Shown: positions 16,948 through 25,751 of the stretch, piece by piece
Numbering within the stretch: position 1 is the stretch's first letter
Layout: every line of letters begins with the position of its first letter
Virus record (IMG/VR): IMGVR_UViG_3300036781_000418
Location: 62,001-126,000 of that record
DNA length: 64,000 nucleotides
Direction: 5' to 3' (one strand)
Origin: a virus
Notes under the pieces: model-generated
Database searches by the model: none
What the model was told of the DNA's origin: nothing
The model's input: only the letters and a program-made list of their open reading frames with translations
Position numbers and translations under genes: made by a program

Positions 16948-19900
16948 TCACTTCACCTGCCGAATGATCGTTGGGGTCAGGGCCTCGACCACGTCGATGT
17001 CCGCCACGGTAGCGGCCGACTGGAGGATCTCGTCGCCACCACACTGGACCGTGAACATGTCACCGAACGAGTTGGTGGAGTACAGCGGCACCAGCACAAC
17101 CGAGGCGATCTCCGTTGGAAGACGCTGGTGCATCAAGGAGATGAGCTCGGTAGCGTAGAACGTCTCGCCAAAGTCCCAGTTACTGATCTCAAAGTACGTG
17201 TTGATGACGTTCAGCAGCTCCTCCTTGACGCGCTCGTTCGTCAAGGACGCTCCAGAGGAGCGTACCACCTTGAACTTAGCGCGGAGCTGAGGCTCAGCTA
17301 GCTGACCAAACATCAGGCGCAGGGAACCAGGGTGGAACACCACCGTGTCGGCCAGCATCTTGTTGGTAAGCAGGTAACCGTATGAGTTGCGCAGCTCCAG
17401 TGGAGTCGGCGGCGTTGGCTTCGTCGTGCTCAACCCACGGACGAACGCGATCATGGAGTCGTAGTAACCTTGGGTCACCACGTAGGCGTCGTGGATGTTC
17501 GTCGACGACGGGTCGATAATGTTGTTGAACGGGGTAAAGTGCTGCCACATGAACGTCAAGCCATCGTCCGTGTTTGGCCCAGGCATCTTCAAGCGACGTC
17601 CCCAAAGGTTGGAGATGTCGGAGAAGGAGCCGTCGTTGGCGAACGACGTGACCGGCTGTCCACCTGAATCCTGAGGAATCGATGGGTACGTGACGGTTGG
17701 ATCACTCAACGCGAAGTATTCGTAGTTGCCCTCGCCAAACGTCTCGAACTGTAGGAGCCGGTCAGGGATCAAGTCACCGGACGAGTCCTCCTGCAGCATG
17801 TCGGACGGTACCACCGAGAGCTGGTTAAAGTCTGGAATGCCCGATGAGTCCTTCACCGCACCAACCACGTCGTAGATCTGCGACTTAGTTAGGTAGGAGT
17901 AGTTTGGGGCGACACCGTACTGGTTGCCAGGCAGGACCTTGATGTTGTCGAAGACGCGCTTCTTCGTTTCGTTGTCGAGGATCTGCTCAGCGTCGTTGTA
18001 CCAGAACTTCGTGGTCGGTGATTCGACGATCAGCGCCAAGTCACGGTAGTTGATCTCGTAGCCAATGACGTTGTTGGACGGTGCTTGGCGCAGCTTGCGA
18101 ATCAAAATGATCCATGAGTGCTGCTTCTGGGACACGTCCGTGTTGTTCAAGTTGAACAGCTGGTCGGCAAACGGTGGCAGGGTAGTGGTTGTATAGTCTG
18201 GGAGCTGGGAGGCGCCCGACAGAATCTCCCACCAGCCGTTCAAGTTGACCGTTGGGCGGCCACTAAACGTGCGTTGGGTCAGGGTACCGTCGATCGCTGG
18301 GTCCATGTCAGAGGCCGTGTCCAGCACAAACGCGTCGCCTGGCTCAAAGGCGGCACCGCCCGTCGTCTGGTTGACCGTGGCGAACATGATCGAGGACGTG
18401 AAGCCGGCCGGTTGAATGTAGATCGCCGAGCCGATGGTGTCCTTGCCCGTCGAGATGGTTCCACGCAGGTTGGAGCGAACCGAAAGGGTCTCGCCGTCGG
18501 CGCCTACTTGAATCGTCCAAACTTCACCCACGTAGTAGGTTGGGCGGACCGCTGGGTCGGCTTCCTGCTTGACGGGCACCTTGTTGTGGACGGTAATCGT
18601 GCCTTCACCAACGCCGGCCGTGTACGGGTTGTAGCGCAGACCGAAGTAGTCTTGGTCAGCGATTGGCTGCAGACCGGAACCGACGTCGCCTGGTGGGTAC
18701 TTGTTGATGCCGTCGATCGTGCGTGGGACGGCGGCCGCGTAGATGCGTGAGTCGTCCTTTGGGTTCAGCGTTGGGTCTGGAATGACGGCCCAAATCTTGT
18801 TGTCTGAGCCTTCGATGAACTCGAGTGGCTCGCCGTACCAGTGACGGTCGATCAGGCCTTGGATAGCCGTCTTCTCCTTCAACGAACCGTCTGGGACGGA
18901 GCCGTCAAGGATGTTGACGAACGCGTTGTTTAGAGTGCGCCACAGTCCAGCACGGTTGTCCTCGATGAAGACACGACGTGGTGGAGCGACGACCCCTTGG
19001 AGCAGTGGATCCGCCGCACCGATGTGAACCAGCATGTTGATCACGCCGGTGTCGTTGAGCAGCGGCTCGATGACGTTGTCGATCAACGCCTGCCCAGTGG
19101 TCGACACGGTGGTCGAGTTCAGGGTGAGGTTGTAGCGCATGGACAGGTCGTCACCGAACAGCTTGACGTTCTCGTACTGTCCCGACGCATCGTTCCAGTC
19201 AATGTACTTTGGCTGACCCGCAAACGTGCGGTTGACCGTCTTCAGACGGAGAATTGACGGGTCGCGTAGTGGGAAGGTGTTGTAGTCCTGCCCATTGACC
19301 ATGCGGTTCTGGGCGTAGTACGTGGCTGGAGCGGACTGACGGATGTGCTCGATCGTCTCCGAACCGGCGCCGTTCTGCAGGGTCGTCGTCAGGGAAAACG
19401 TGAGGGCGCACGTCTCGGTGTTACCGTTGGTCGCGGTGTAGGTGAACGACAATGGTTGGTTGACCACCTTGTTCTTCTGCACGACGACGGCCTTGTTGAT
19501 GGACTGCCGCATCCAGAACCGGAAGGAACCCTGTGGGGCCTCCGAGAAGTCACCGTCACCGAACAGGATGGCGATCTGGTCGTTCTCCAGCGTGTCCACT
19601 TCGTACTTAAAGCGGGTGGAGCGGTCGTCGTTGAAGATGAGGTTCTGCTCGGCCACCGTATCAACTTCGGTCCAACGTTCGGCGATCTCACCTTGGTCGT
19701 TCAGGCGCTGCACCCAGACGTCGGTTGAGTTGACGTTGTTTGGCAGGAACTCAAGGCGGCGATTCGGCAGCTTGTCCGTGATGTCGTACTCGATGCGGGT
19801 GATGGTGCCCTGCTTCGTGAAAGCCAGGAAGCCGGTGTAGTCGGAGCCGTCGCCCACTCCGTCGTTCGCGTAGATGATGGTAAACGGTGAGTTCAAGTCT

Positions 19901-20574
19901 GGCTCACGTTCAAACGGGCCGTTCTCGTCCAAGTCGGCCGGCACGACCTCCATCGGCACGGAGTCCAACCCCGTGTTGGCCGTGTAGGCGTACACCCCGT
20001 TGATGAAGGAGTTGTCGTCCGCGTTCAGGGAGTAGAGGTCCATGACCACGTCGTTCACCTGGAACGACTTCTGTGGCTGACCGTAGCGGGTTGTCAAAAC
20101 ACGGTTCACGACGAGCGTGAACTGCTCCTTCCAGTTAGGGTTGTTTGGGTCGTTCCAGTTGATGACCTGCCCGGAGATATCGACGCCACGGGAGTCGATC
20201 ACACGCTCCGTCGTGGAGATTGAGGAGAACTTTACCAGGCCACGGGACGCGATGTTCCGAGTCGCCTTGTACGAGATCAGCTTCGCCAGGCGCAGGATGG
20301 ACTGCTTCCGCTGGGCGGTTGTGATGAAGTTTTCATGGGCCACCATGTCCACACGGTAGGCCAGCTGTTCCGCGACGTAGGCAAACGACTCGATGTACGC
20401 GATCAGCTCGGAGCTGGCGATCAAGTCGTTGAAGACCTCGGGGTAGTAGATCCGGAGGTAGTCGATCAACGACGCCCGAATGGTGTCGAAGTCAAAGGAG
20501 GTGAAGTTGACCTGGCTGAAGGCCTGGTATACGGCCTCCCAGCTTTCAGCCGAGTTGGTGTTCCGGAACGTCAT
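16948..20574 (-). CDS. 6: Baseplate wedge protein gp6
   Basis: 1208 residues from ATG at 20574; the longer frame upstream would cross the late promoter and is rejected. The N-terminal region carries the gp6 family hallmark: IDYLRIYYPEVFNDLIASSE, then AYRVDMVAHENF and TTAQRKQSILRLAKLISY (residues about 37-110). In T4, gp6 forms the dimeric ring joining the baseplate wedges. This protein is nearly twice the T4 length, with extra beta-rich insertions. A TAAATA late promoter fused to a 10-bp hairpin lies directly before the start and no Shine-Dalgarno sequence is visible. Confidence 0.93.
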   Translation of the reverse strand: MTFRNTNSAESWEAVYQAFSQVNFTSFDFDTIRASLIDYLRIYYPEVFNDLIASSELIAYIESFAYVAEQLAYRVDMVAHENFITTAQRKQSILRLAKLISYKATRNIASRGLVKFSSISTTERVIDSRGVDISGQVINWNDPNNPNWKEQFTLVVNRVLTTRYGQPQKSFQVNDVVMDLYSLNADDNSFINGVYAYTANTGLDSVPMEVVPADLDENGPFEREPDLNSPFTIIYANDGVGDGSDYTGFLAFTKQGTITRIEYDITDKLPNRRLEFLPNNVNSTDVWVQRLNDQGEIAERWTEVDTVAEQNLIFNDDRSTRFKYEVDTLENDQIAILFGDGDFSEAPQGSFRFWMRQSINKAVVVQKNKVVNQPLSFTYTATNGNTETCALTFSLTTTLQNGAGSETIEHIRQSAPATYYAQNRMVNGQDYNTFPLRDPSILRLKTVNRTFAGQPKYIDWNDASGQYENVKLFGDDLSMRYNLTLNSTTVSTTGQALIDNVIEPLLNDTGVINMLVHIGAADPLLQGVVAPPRRVFIEDNRAGLWRTLNNAFVNILDGSVPDGSLKEKTAIQGLIDRHWYGEPLEFIEGSDNKIWAVIPDPTLNPKDDSRIYAAAVPRTIDGINKYPPGDVGSGLQPIADQDYFGLRYNPYTAGVGEGTITVHNKVPVKQEADPAVRPTYYVGEVWTIQVGADGETLSVRSNLRGTISTGKDTIGSAIYIQPAGFTSSIMFATVNQTTGGAAFEPGDAFVLDTASDMDPAIDGTLTQRTFSGRPTVNLNGWWEILSGASQLPDYTTTTLPPFADQLFNLNNTDVSQKQHSWIILIRKLRQAPSNNVIGYEINYRDLALIVESPTTKFWYNDAEQILDNETKKRVFDNIKVLPGNQYGVAPNYSYLTKSQIYDVVGAVKDSSGIPDFNQLSVVPSDMLQEDSSGDLIPDRLLQFETFGEGNYEYFALSDPTVTYPSIPQDSGGQPVTSFANDGSFSDISNLWGRRLKMPGPNTDDGLTFMWQHFTPFNNIIDPSSTNIHDAYVVTQGYYDSMIAFVRGLSTTKPTPPTPLELRNSYGYLLTNKMLADTVVFHPGSLRLMFGQLAEPQLRAKFKVVRSSGASLTNERVKEELLNVINTYFEISNWDFGETFYATELISLMHQRLPTEIASVVLVPLYSTNSFGDMFTVQCGGDEILQSAATVADIDVVEALTPTIIRQVK

Positions 20575-20575
20575 G

Positions 20576-20606
20576 TAGTGGATCGAGGTTAGCGATCCAC
20601 TATTTA
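20576..20606 (-). promoter_or_regulatory. Late promoter with start-blocking hairpin, gp6
   Basis: CTAAATAG (hexamer 20601-20606) runs straight into a perfect 10-bp stem, TAGTGGATCG paired with CGATCCACTA, with a 7-base loop. The 3' arm ends one base before the ATG. By analogy with T4, late RNA would start inside the 5' arm and could not form the stem, whereas read-through RNA could. Confidence 0.75.
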
Positions 20607-20615
20607 GCCAGAACC

Positions 20616-21041
20616 CTACAGCTCGGCGGCTTGCTCCCTGGCGATCATGGCCGCGAACATCAACCAGGCGTACCGCCATTCCTGCTTCTCTGGACCAGTT
20701 GGGCGCTGTTCGTCGAACTTTCCTGGCTTACGCAGCTTGACCTTAGTCAGCGGCGGGTGCGGCCAGACTTTCGTCTGCTTCGTGACGACGGTGCCGATTT
20801 GATCGAACTCCACCAGCGAGTACCGGCGCATGCCCATGTCGGCCATACCCTTCAGGATCAAGTGGATGTCGTCGTTTGCCGCGCCTTGGTCGTCCTTGTG
20901 ATACTTCCGACTGGCGAAGCTGACGGCCGCGCAGGAGTACATGTAGCCCACACCAGTCACGTAATCAGGGTGGTAGAGGAACTCGTTGGCTGCCAACTCA
21001 AGAATGTCGGCCATTCGGTGAAGGTCAGTTGCAGTCGTCAT
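20616..21041 (-). CDS. Paralogue triplet member 3 (family C)
   Basis: 141 residues from ATG at 21041; an upstream in-frame start at 21065 overlaps the neighbour more deeply. The N-terminus MTTATDLHRMADILELAANE parallels ADILEEAAD and AEILEDAAN in the next two genes. A YSCAAVSF motif follows near residue 35, and the C-terminus has RYAWLMFAAMIAREQA, almost identical in all three genes. No known family recognised. The ILE near residue 13-15 could be a protease-type site, but this family lacks the MKL start. Confidence 0.72.
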   Translation of the reverse strand: MTTATDLHRMADILELAANEFLYHPDYVTGVGYMYSCAAVSFASRKYHKDDQGAANDDIHLILKGMADMGMRRYSLVEFDQIGTVVTKQTKVWPHPPLTKVKLRKPGKFDEQRPTGPEKQEWRYAWLMFAAMIAREQAAEL

Positions 21042-21405
21042 GGCACTTCGCTTGTTCTCGCGCAATCATCGCGGCGAACGTCAGCCAGGCGTAGCGAGCC
21101 TGCTGCTGAATATCGGTGTTAAAGCTGAGGCTTGTGAACTCCATAACGGAGTGCGGATTGACGCCCATCGCCTTTAGACCAGCTATGATCTGCTTGAAGT
21201 CACGCTTTGCGCGCTTAATCCGATTGACGTACTCACGCGTTTGGCCACTGATTCCTACAAGTTCATAGTGGATGTAGAACGGCTCAATGTTGTGGCGGAC
21301 GCCGACGGCGTCTCGGATCGCGTGGCAGCTGTAGTAAAGGGAGCTAGGCCTCAGGTACTTGTCGGCCGCCTCTTCAAGAATATCCGCAATTTCGTGTAGG
21401 TTCAT
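21025..21405 (-). CDS. Paralogue triplet member 2 (family C)
   Basis: 126 residues, starting MNLHEIADILEEAADKY. It shares YSCHAIRDAV, an IIAGLKAMGVNPHSVMEF segment and the C-terminal QQARYAWLTFAAMIAREQA with its neighbours. It overlaps the upstream gene by 4 nt. The tandem arrangement and conserved ends with variable middles point to duplication followed by diversification. Function unknown. Confidence 0.74.
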   Translation of the reverse strand: MNLHEIADILEEAADKYLRPSSLYYSCHAIRDAVGVRHNIEPFYIHYELVGISGQTREYVNRIKRAKRDFKQIIAGLKAMGVNPHSVMEFTSLSFNTDIQQQARYAWLTFAAMIAREQAKCHDDCN

Positions 21406-21818
21406 TTGGCCTCCGCTTGTTCTCGTGCGATCATCGCTGCGAACATCAGCCAGGCGTAGCGAGCCTGCTGACGACTGGATATGTTTGGAAATTCACTGAA
21501 CTCTGAGAACGAGTTTACCTTCAAGCCCATGGCCGTCAGACCTTTTTGAATAGCCTTCAGCGTGCGACGCGCGTTCATCACCGTGGTAACCTGTTCGCAA
21601 AACAATGGAAAACCCTTGTACAGCAGGTACTTGACTTCAATCTTGTATCGAGCGGCGATGGCATGTTGAATTGCCAAGCAGCTGTACACCGCCTTCTTGG
21701 AGGCGCCGTTGGTGGGCGCCAAGTGGTTGTTCGCGGCGTCTTCAAGAATCTCAGCGTACGCCGACAGCCTGATGTAGCCCATTAGCCGTTTATGCTGCGC
21801 TTCGGTCAACTTTCCCAT
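21402..21818 (-). CDS. Paralogue triplet member 1 (family C)
   Basis: 138 residues, starting MGKLTEAQHKRLMGYIRL, then AEILEDAAN, YSCLAIQHAI, KGLTAMGLKVNSFSEF and a C-terminal QQARYAWLMFAAMIAREQA. It is first of the three tandem copies and follows a 156-base intergenic region holding a GC-rich repeat unit. No enzymatic motif seen. Confidence 0.72.
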   Translation of the reverse strand: MGKLTEAQHKRLMGYIRLSAYAEILEDAANNHLAPTNGASKKAVYSCLAIQHAIAARYKIEVKYLLYKGFPLFCEQVTTVMNARRTLKAIQKGLTAMGLKVNSFSEFSEFPNISSRQQARYAWLMFAAMIAREQAEAK

Positions 21819-21885
21819 GGTGGTCCGGTTCCTTCAAGGTTGGTGTCGTGTATGGTTCATCAACTAAGTCGGACCGGTTGAACCG

Positions 21886-21912
21886 GTGTCGCCTCGTGTC
21901 GCCGAGACGACC
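21886..21912 (-). repeat. GC-rich intergenic repeat unit
   Basis: On the minus strand this reads GGTCGTCTCGGCGACACGAG and onward; the part CGGCGACACGAGGCGAC is identical to the unit at 39814 and differs by one base from the unit at 61589. A CCGGTTGAACCGG palindrome sits beside it. It lies in the 156-base gap between the LRR genes and the family C triplet. Confidence 0.6.
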
Positions 21913-21974
21913 AATGGACCACTTAGGCCCATTGTATGCTGGTCGAAACCTGATTGGCTCCTTGAACTAGAGGT

Positions 21975-22796
21975 TCAAAGCTCGGCGAAGTACTCCAACC
22001 CGGCTTCCATCAGCTCGTCCTGGCAGTCGATGATAGCTGACTTGCTTTTGACCGGGATGTACTTGGTCACGATCTTGAAGGCCTTGAACCAGTCGGTGTC
22101 TTCGTGTATGTGTTGAGTGGTCAGCATGCGCAGCCCCTCAACCTTCAGGAGTGACAGCATCGGGCCGTCGAGCTTGCCACCAATCGCCAGGGTCTCAGCA
22201 AACTTAACACGGTTGGTAAGCTCCTTGAACGTGCAGTCCAGTTCAAACGGCAGCTGGTAGTATTGGGTCACAATGGTTGGCAGGTGCTGGAGCGCATTGT
22301 CCGCCTTAACCTCAGTCAACCAGGCGCTGCCTTCGATAAACATAGGGCAGCCCTCCAGCGACTTGAGGTGTCGACAGCTTTTAATGGTGAGGTCGCCTTC
22401 CAGTCGGCGTGGAGCGCCGACTAGCTCAACGATGCCGCAGTCTTCAACCTTGAGACCGGTGCCGGCTCCGGCACCCGTAATCTCCGGGCATCCTTCAAGG
22501 TTGGACAGCTCGCGGTTGCGGATCAGCTGCAGCGCGCCGACCTTCTTCGGACCACCTTCCAGCGTCTTGATGCGTGTGCCACCCAAGGTAAAGACCGCGC
22601 CCACCGTCTGTGGTGAACCACGTAGTGAGGTTAGGTTCACCGCCCAGATGCCCGCGCCGCCTGGTACGTGCTTCGGACATTGGGCCTCGAGCTTATAAAC
22701 ATCAAGAAGGCTCAGGCTGCCATGCTCGTCCAACACGCTGTCGTCCGCGTACCGCAGCTCGCGTTCACGTACCTCGCCAAGTTGGTTGATCTTCAT
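21975..22796 (-). CDS. LRR protein with capsid-targeting-type leader
   Basis: 273 residues. The leader MKINQLGE ends in an L-x-E site. Residues about 50-190 are leucine-rich repeats of the phage 'SLEGxP' type, about 21-23 residues each (TSLRGSPQTVGAVFTLGG, KTLEGGPKKVGALQL, SNLEGCPEITG, KSLEGCPMFIEG). The C-terminal domain (PMLSLLKVEGLRMLTT ... DCQDELMEAGLEYFAEL) is shared with four other proteins in this window. LRRs normally bind proteins, so a host-binding injected protein is an attractive inference. It overlaps the next gene by 4 nt. Confidence 0.85.
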   Translation of the reverse strand: MKINQLGEVRERELRYADDSVLDEHGSLSLLDVYKLEAQCPKHVPGGAGIWAVNLTSLRGSPQTVGAVFTLGGTRIKTLEGGPKKVGALQLIRNRELSNLEGCPEITGAGAGTGLKVEDCGIVELVGAPRRLEGDLTIKSCRHLKSLEGCPMFIEGSAWLTEVKADNALQHLPTIVTQYYQLPFELDCTFKELTNRVKFAETLAIGGKLDGPMLSLLKVEGLRMLTTQHIHEDTDWFKAFKIVTKYIPVKSKSAIIDCQDELMEAGLEYFAEL

Positions 22797-23389
22797 AGGG
22801 TAGCCGCCTCCGTAAAACCAGCGTCAATTAGCTCGTCTTGGCAGGCTAGCATGTTAGCGGCTGTTCGTGGCAGCCTTAGGTACTTTTCCATTACGCCTTC
22901 AAACTCTTCTTGCTGAGTCTGCTTCAAGTGTGCACCTTGAAGGTGCACACTTCGTAGACTGTTGATCTTGAGTAGACCAAGGACTGGCACCAGCTTACTG
23001 ATACCAATGGCGATGCAGTGTTGGACGTACTTGTGTAGGTCCTTTAGCTCCAGCTCAAGTTCCGTATTGGCCAAGTTCAGACTTTCAAGTTCACGACCCT
23101 TCAACACGTGTAGGTCGTCCATCTTCAACTTGGATTGACCCTTAAGATGCAGCACGTTGATGTCATGTTGAACGCGCAGCTTGCTTAGACCGTCAAGGTT
23201 GGTCAGCCCGGTTCCCTCAAGGATGATGTACAGTGCCACGTCCTTGTTGCTGTCCCCAATTACTGTGACTGGAAAGTCATCAATGTTGGTGGCGTCCAAC
23301 TGAACCAACGCCACACGCAGCAGCGAGGAGGTCTTGGTGATCCGAAAATTACCTTCACCTTTGTAGGAAATCTCTTGAAGTAGGTTCAC
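22793..23389 (-). CDS. Degenerate-LRR protein with leader peptide
   Basis: 198 residues, starting MNLLQE followed by IS, a short version of the leader. The middle contains leucine-rich segments (TNLDGLSKLRV, LHLKGQSKLKMDDLHVL, ESLNLANTELELELKDL) without the regular SLEGxP spacing. The C-terminal domain matches the family: PVLGLLKINSLRSVHL and ACQDELIDAGFTEAATL. It is coupled by 4-nt overlaps to the gene at 23847 and to the LRR gene downstream. Confidence 0.8.
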   Translation of the reverse strand: MNLLQEISYKGEGNFRITKTSSLLRVALVQLDATNIDDFPVTVIGDSNKDVALYIILEGTGLTNLDGLSKLRVQHDINVLHLKGQSKLKMDDLHVLKGRELESLNLANTELELELKDLHKYVQHCIAIGISKLVPVLGLLKINSLRSVHLQGAHLKQTQQEEFEGVMEKYLRLPRTAANMLACQDELIDAGFTEAATL

Positions 23390-23847
23390 TTGACTTCCTT
23401 GTGATCGGCGTCCACGGAGATCATGCGCATGATCTCCTCGTGGGTCGCCACAACCGTGCCGCTCTTCTGGTTGTTGAACGGCACGAAGGCTCCCGAACGG
23501 CGACGGTCAGTCTTCACTCGAGCGCGTGAGTTGGCCGCCTGCAGGGCGATGTTCAAGTACTGAGCGGCGACTTCAGCGTTGCGAGCCGCGTACCGAGGTT
23601 CAATCACCTCAAGGTAGGACGTCTGTAGTTCGTACGCGCCCATGGCCTGCTCGAACACGGTGTCGATCTTCTTGTCAATCTCCACGTCCTCGGCGTCCTT
23701 CTCCTCAGGTGCGGCCTGAGTGGCAAGGGCGGTGGACGGTTCGTTCACGATCTGTTCCGGCATGGCCGAGTCGTAGGTGTCGTCAAACTCGTTGGCGTCA
23801 ACGTCGAAGATCTGGTCAAGTGGTGAGTCGAATTTACGTGGGGTCAT
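23386..23847 (-). CDS. Helical protein, possible small terminase subunit
   Basis: 153 residues. An acidic N-terminus (DQIFDVDANEFDDTYDSA) is followed by a long helical segment at about 55-115 (EIDKKIDTVFEQAMGAYELQ ... RNAEVAAQYLNIALQAANSR), with a basic patch KTDRRRSG. The arrangement and the EVAAQYLNIAL helix recall T4-type small terminases (gp16), but I cannot confirm this and no helix-turn-helix is obvious. It follows gp4 directly with a 4-nt overlap, so a head or packaging role fits. Confidence 0.72.
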   Translation of the reverse strand: MTPRKFDSPLDQIFDVDANEFDDTYDSAMPEQIVNEPSTALATQAAPEEKDAEDVEIDKKIDTVFEQAMGAYELQTSYLEVIEPRYAARNAEVAAQYLNIALQAANSRARVKTDRRRSGAFVPFNNQKSGTVVATHEEIMRMISVDADHKEVK

Positions 23848-24359
23848 TTTGCGGTTGCGTCCTTGGTGTAGACCATGCTGGTCGGCGTCTGGCCTTGCTT
23901 ACGGAAGATCGACTTCTCGGTGATGACGCGGAACGTCGCACCTTGCGAGGCGGCGAACATGGCGGCGGCCTCCCACTTGGCCTGGTTAACGGCCACGATC
24001 ATTCGGTTCTGCGGGGTTGGGTTACGGCCCAGCACGGTTTCATGGTACGGCTTGATCTCAACGATCTCCTTCCGCACCGCACCTGAGGTGTCACGGTAGA
24101 TGACGATGAAGTCTGGGTAGTAACGGTGCACCAGGTTGTCAACTGGACTCTTATATGGAATTGCTAGTTCTTCAGACGCCCACTGAATCACCGACGGGTG
24201 CATGTCCAACCACTTCAGAAACGTCACCTCCCACGAGCTCCGGAAGAAGATCGCGTTGGGGTTGCCTACGTACTTGGCCGGATTCTTTGGAATGAACCGA
24301 CCCTTCATCGTCGAGCGTGTCTTGGTGTTGGCGCTGCGCGCCTGTCGTCCGTTCGCCAT
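23844..24359 (-). CDS. 4: Head completion protein gp4 (nuclease fold)
   Basis: 171 residues. It matches T4 gp4 in order: FFRSSWEVTFLKWLDMHPSV (39-58), QWASEELAIPY (59-69), HRYYPDFIVIYRD (78-90) and KEIVEIKPYHETV (97-109). These carry a PD-(D/E)XK-type set: D83 and E101-x-K103, with the SSWE glutamate upstream. In T4, gp4 acts on DNA-filled heads before tail joining. The basic N-terminus (RQARSANTKTRSTMKGR) could bind DNA. Confidence 0.9.
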   Translation of the reverse strand: MANGRQARSANTKTRSTMKGRFIPKNPAKYVGNPNAIFFRSSWEVTFLKWLDMHPSVIQWASEELAIPYKSPVDNLVHRYYPDFIVIYRDTSGAVRKEIVEIKPYHETVLGRNPTPQNRMIVAVNQAKWEAAAMFAASQGATFRVITEKSIFRKQGQTPTSMVYTKDATAK

Positions 24360-24832
24360 TACTTTACGCTCCGCAGCTTCGCTTTAATGAGGGTGTTGTA
24401 GTTGTTGATGATCTTATTTATGAACGCCACCACCTTGTTTGGATCGGTAAAACCACGCTTAGTTGGAAACTTCGAGTCCCAGAACTTGTTCACGTCAACG
24501 ACGGAGTCGAAGCCGTTACCGAAGCCGCATCGGACATCGTAGGTGAGGCCTGTAGATCGACCAGGGCTGGAGTGACCGTTGTACGCTTCCAGCTGCACAA
24601 TAACCGAAATGTGGTCGGATTCATCTTCATCAGGGTCACCCAGCTTAAAGCCGTTCCAGTAGAACTCAGGGCTTTTATAGCCGCGTTCGACGGTCTGATG
24701 TCCGCTGATTTGAGGGTACGGTGTAAATCCGGCCTTTTCCAAGAGCTTACCAAACAAGAGCATGTCCACCTTGGCGTCTTCTGGATCCCAAGGTGGACTG
24801 GATTTGTTGACCTCAAATAGATGCAGCTTCAT
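24359..24832 (-). CDS. Putative capsid-targeted protein, family B
   Basis: 157 residues. MKLHLFE gives an L-F-E site at residue 7. Family B, four tandem genes, shares: leader; an acidic D-rich linker; a helix such as DMLLFGKLLEKAGFTPY; a YxSPxF element (YKSPEFYWNGF); a beta-rich middle; and a basic C-terminal helix (KIINNYNTLIKAKLRSVK). No catalytic signature is apparent. It overlaps the upstream gene by 4 nt and touches gp4. Confidence 0.78.
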   Translation of the reverse strand: MKLHLFEVNKSSPPWDPEDAKVDMLLFGKLLEKAGFTPYPQISGHQTVERGYKSPEFYWNGFKLGDPDEDESDHISVIVQLEAYNGHSSPGRSTGLTYDVRCGFGNGFDSVVDVNKFWDSKFPTKRGFTDPNKVVAFINKIINNYNTLIKAKLRSVK

Positions 24833-25287
24833 TTGACCTTCTCGTATTTGGCCACGACTTCTTTGTCGTAGAGTTCAGCTCCGCGCTGCAGGCTTCTGAT
24901 CACAATTGACGGATCAGCTTGTGGCCCAGTTCCGTAGAACAGCTTGATCTGCGGAATGTTTGGCCTACTACCGGTCTTATCCACGAAGTAGTAGGAGAAG
25001 GAGTAGAACATACCGTCGGTTGGAGTGGACTTTGTTTTAGTAGGTCCCAGTCGTTCCACAGCTTCCATGAAGACCTGGAAGCTGAAGTCCTTTCGATCGC
25101 CCTTGAACATTGGGCTGTACATGGTCAGCTCAAGCCTTGGCGATGGCGCCGACACGCTCTCAATCGGTTCATGGCCGAAGCCGCGCTTCATCCAGATCTT
25201 CGAGAACAGGGTCAGATTTAGGCGCGCCTCTTCATCGTCCCATGGCTGGGCATCCTCAGGACGGGCTTCAAACAGGTCAAGTTTCAT
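24829..25287 (-). CDS. Putative capsid-targeted protein, family B
   Basis: 152 residues. MKLDLFE followed by AR is the leader, then EEARLNLTLFSKIWMKRGFG, YSPMFKGDRKDFSFQVFMEA and a C-terminal GAELYDKEVVAKYEKVK. A TAAATA hexamer (25306-25311, minus) lies 18 bases before the start, inside the 3' end of the preceding gene, and might act as an internal late promoter. Confidence 0.78.
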   Translation of the reverse strand: MKLDLFEARPEDAQPWDDEEARLNLTLFSKIWMKRGFGHEPIESVSAPSPRLELTMYSPMFKGDRKDFSFQVFMEAVERLGPTKTKSTPTDGMFYSFSYYFVDKTGSRPNIPQIKLFYGTGPQADPSIVIRSLQRGAELYDKEVVAKYEKVK

Positions 25288-25751
25288 TGTTTCCCCTTCA
25301 GCTCGTATTTATCTTGGACGTACGGCTTGTAGACCGACTCGACCCAATAATCCAACCACTCCAGCACCTTCTTCTCTTGAAAGAGCTTCGTGCTAAGGAA
25401 CTGATCTCCCAACTCCTCAATGTCGGCTTCGGTATGCAGGGCACCGTTTACATTGGCGCCTACGTCAATCTCATAGACGAACGGAAAGCCGGCTGCCTTG
25501 GCGGTTTGGGCTGGTTTGGTGTCGCCACGGTTGTTACCAGCAAAAATGGAGACGTCCATCACGAAGTCATCATCGCCGTTCTTGTACACTGGACTCCGAA
25601 GGTAGAGGTCTTGACCTTCGTACGTAGGGTTGTTTCCCTTTGGAACCTTAATCGACGTGAAACCATGCTTCTTCATGAAGGCAGCGAACAGTTGGAGGTT
25701 CGTGTTCGCCTCGTCGTGGTCGAACTCCTCAAGTAGGCTGGTGAGCTTCAT
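25284..25751 (-). CDS. Putative capsid-targeted protein, family B
   Basis: 155 residues. MKLTSLLE followed by EF is the leader; then NTNLQLFAAFMKKHGFTSIK, YLRSPVYKNGDDDFVMDVSI and a C-terminal helix ending YVQDKYELKGKQ. Tandem member three of family B, coupled by 4-nt overlaps on both sides. Function unknown. Confidence 0.78.
   Translation of the reverse strand: MKLTSLLEEFDHDEANTNLQLFAAFMKKHGFTSIKVPKGNNPTYEGQDLYLRSPVYKNGDDDFVMDVSIFAGNNRGDTKPAQTAKAAGFPFVYEIDVGANVNGALHTEADIEELGDQFLSTKLFQEKKVLEWLDYWVESVYKPYVQDKYELKGKQ

Noticed and set aside
18118-18750. Rightward ORF of 210 residues opposite gp6
   Set aside because: Antisense shadow of a well-recognised gene; no ribosome site or family signature.
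24415-24420. TAAATA on the minus strand inside a family B gene
   Set aside because: It is 56 bases from the next start and encoded by ordinary codons; not counted as a promoter.
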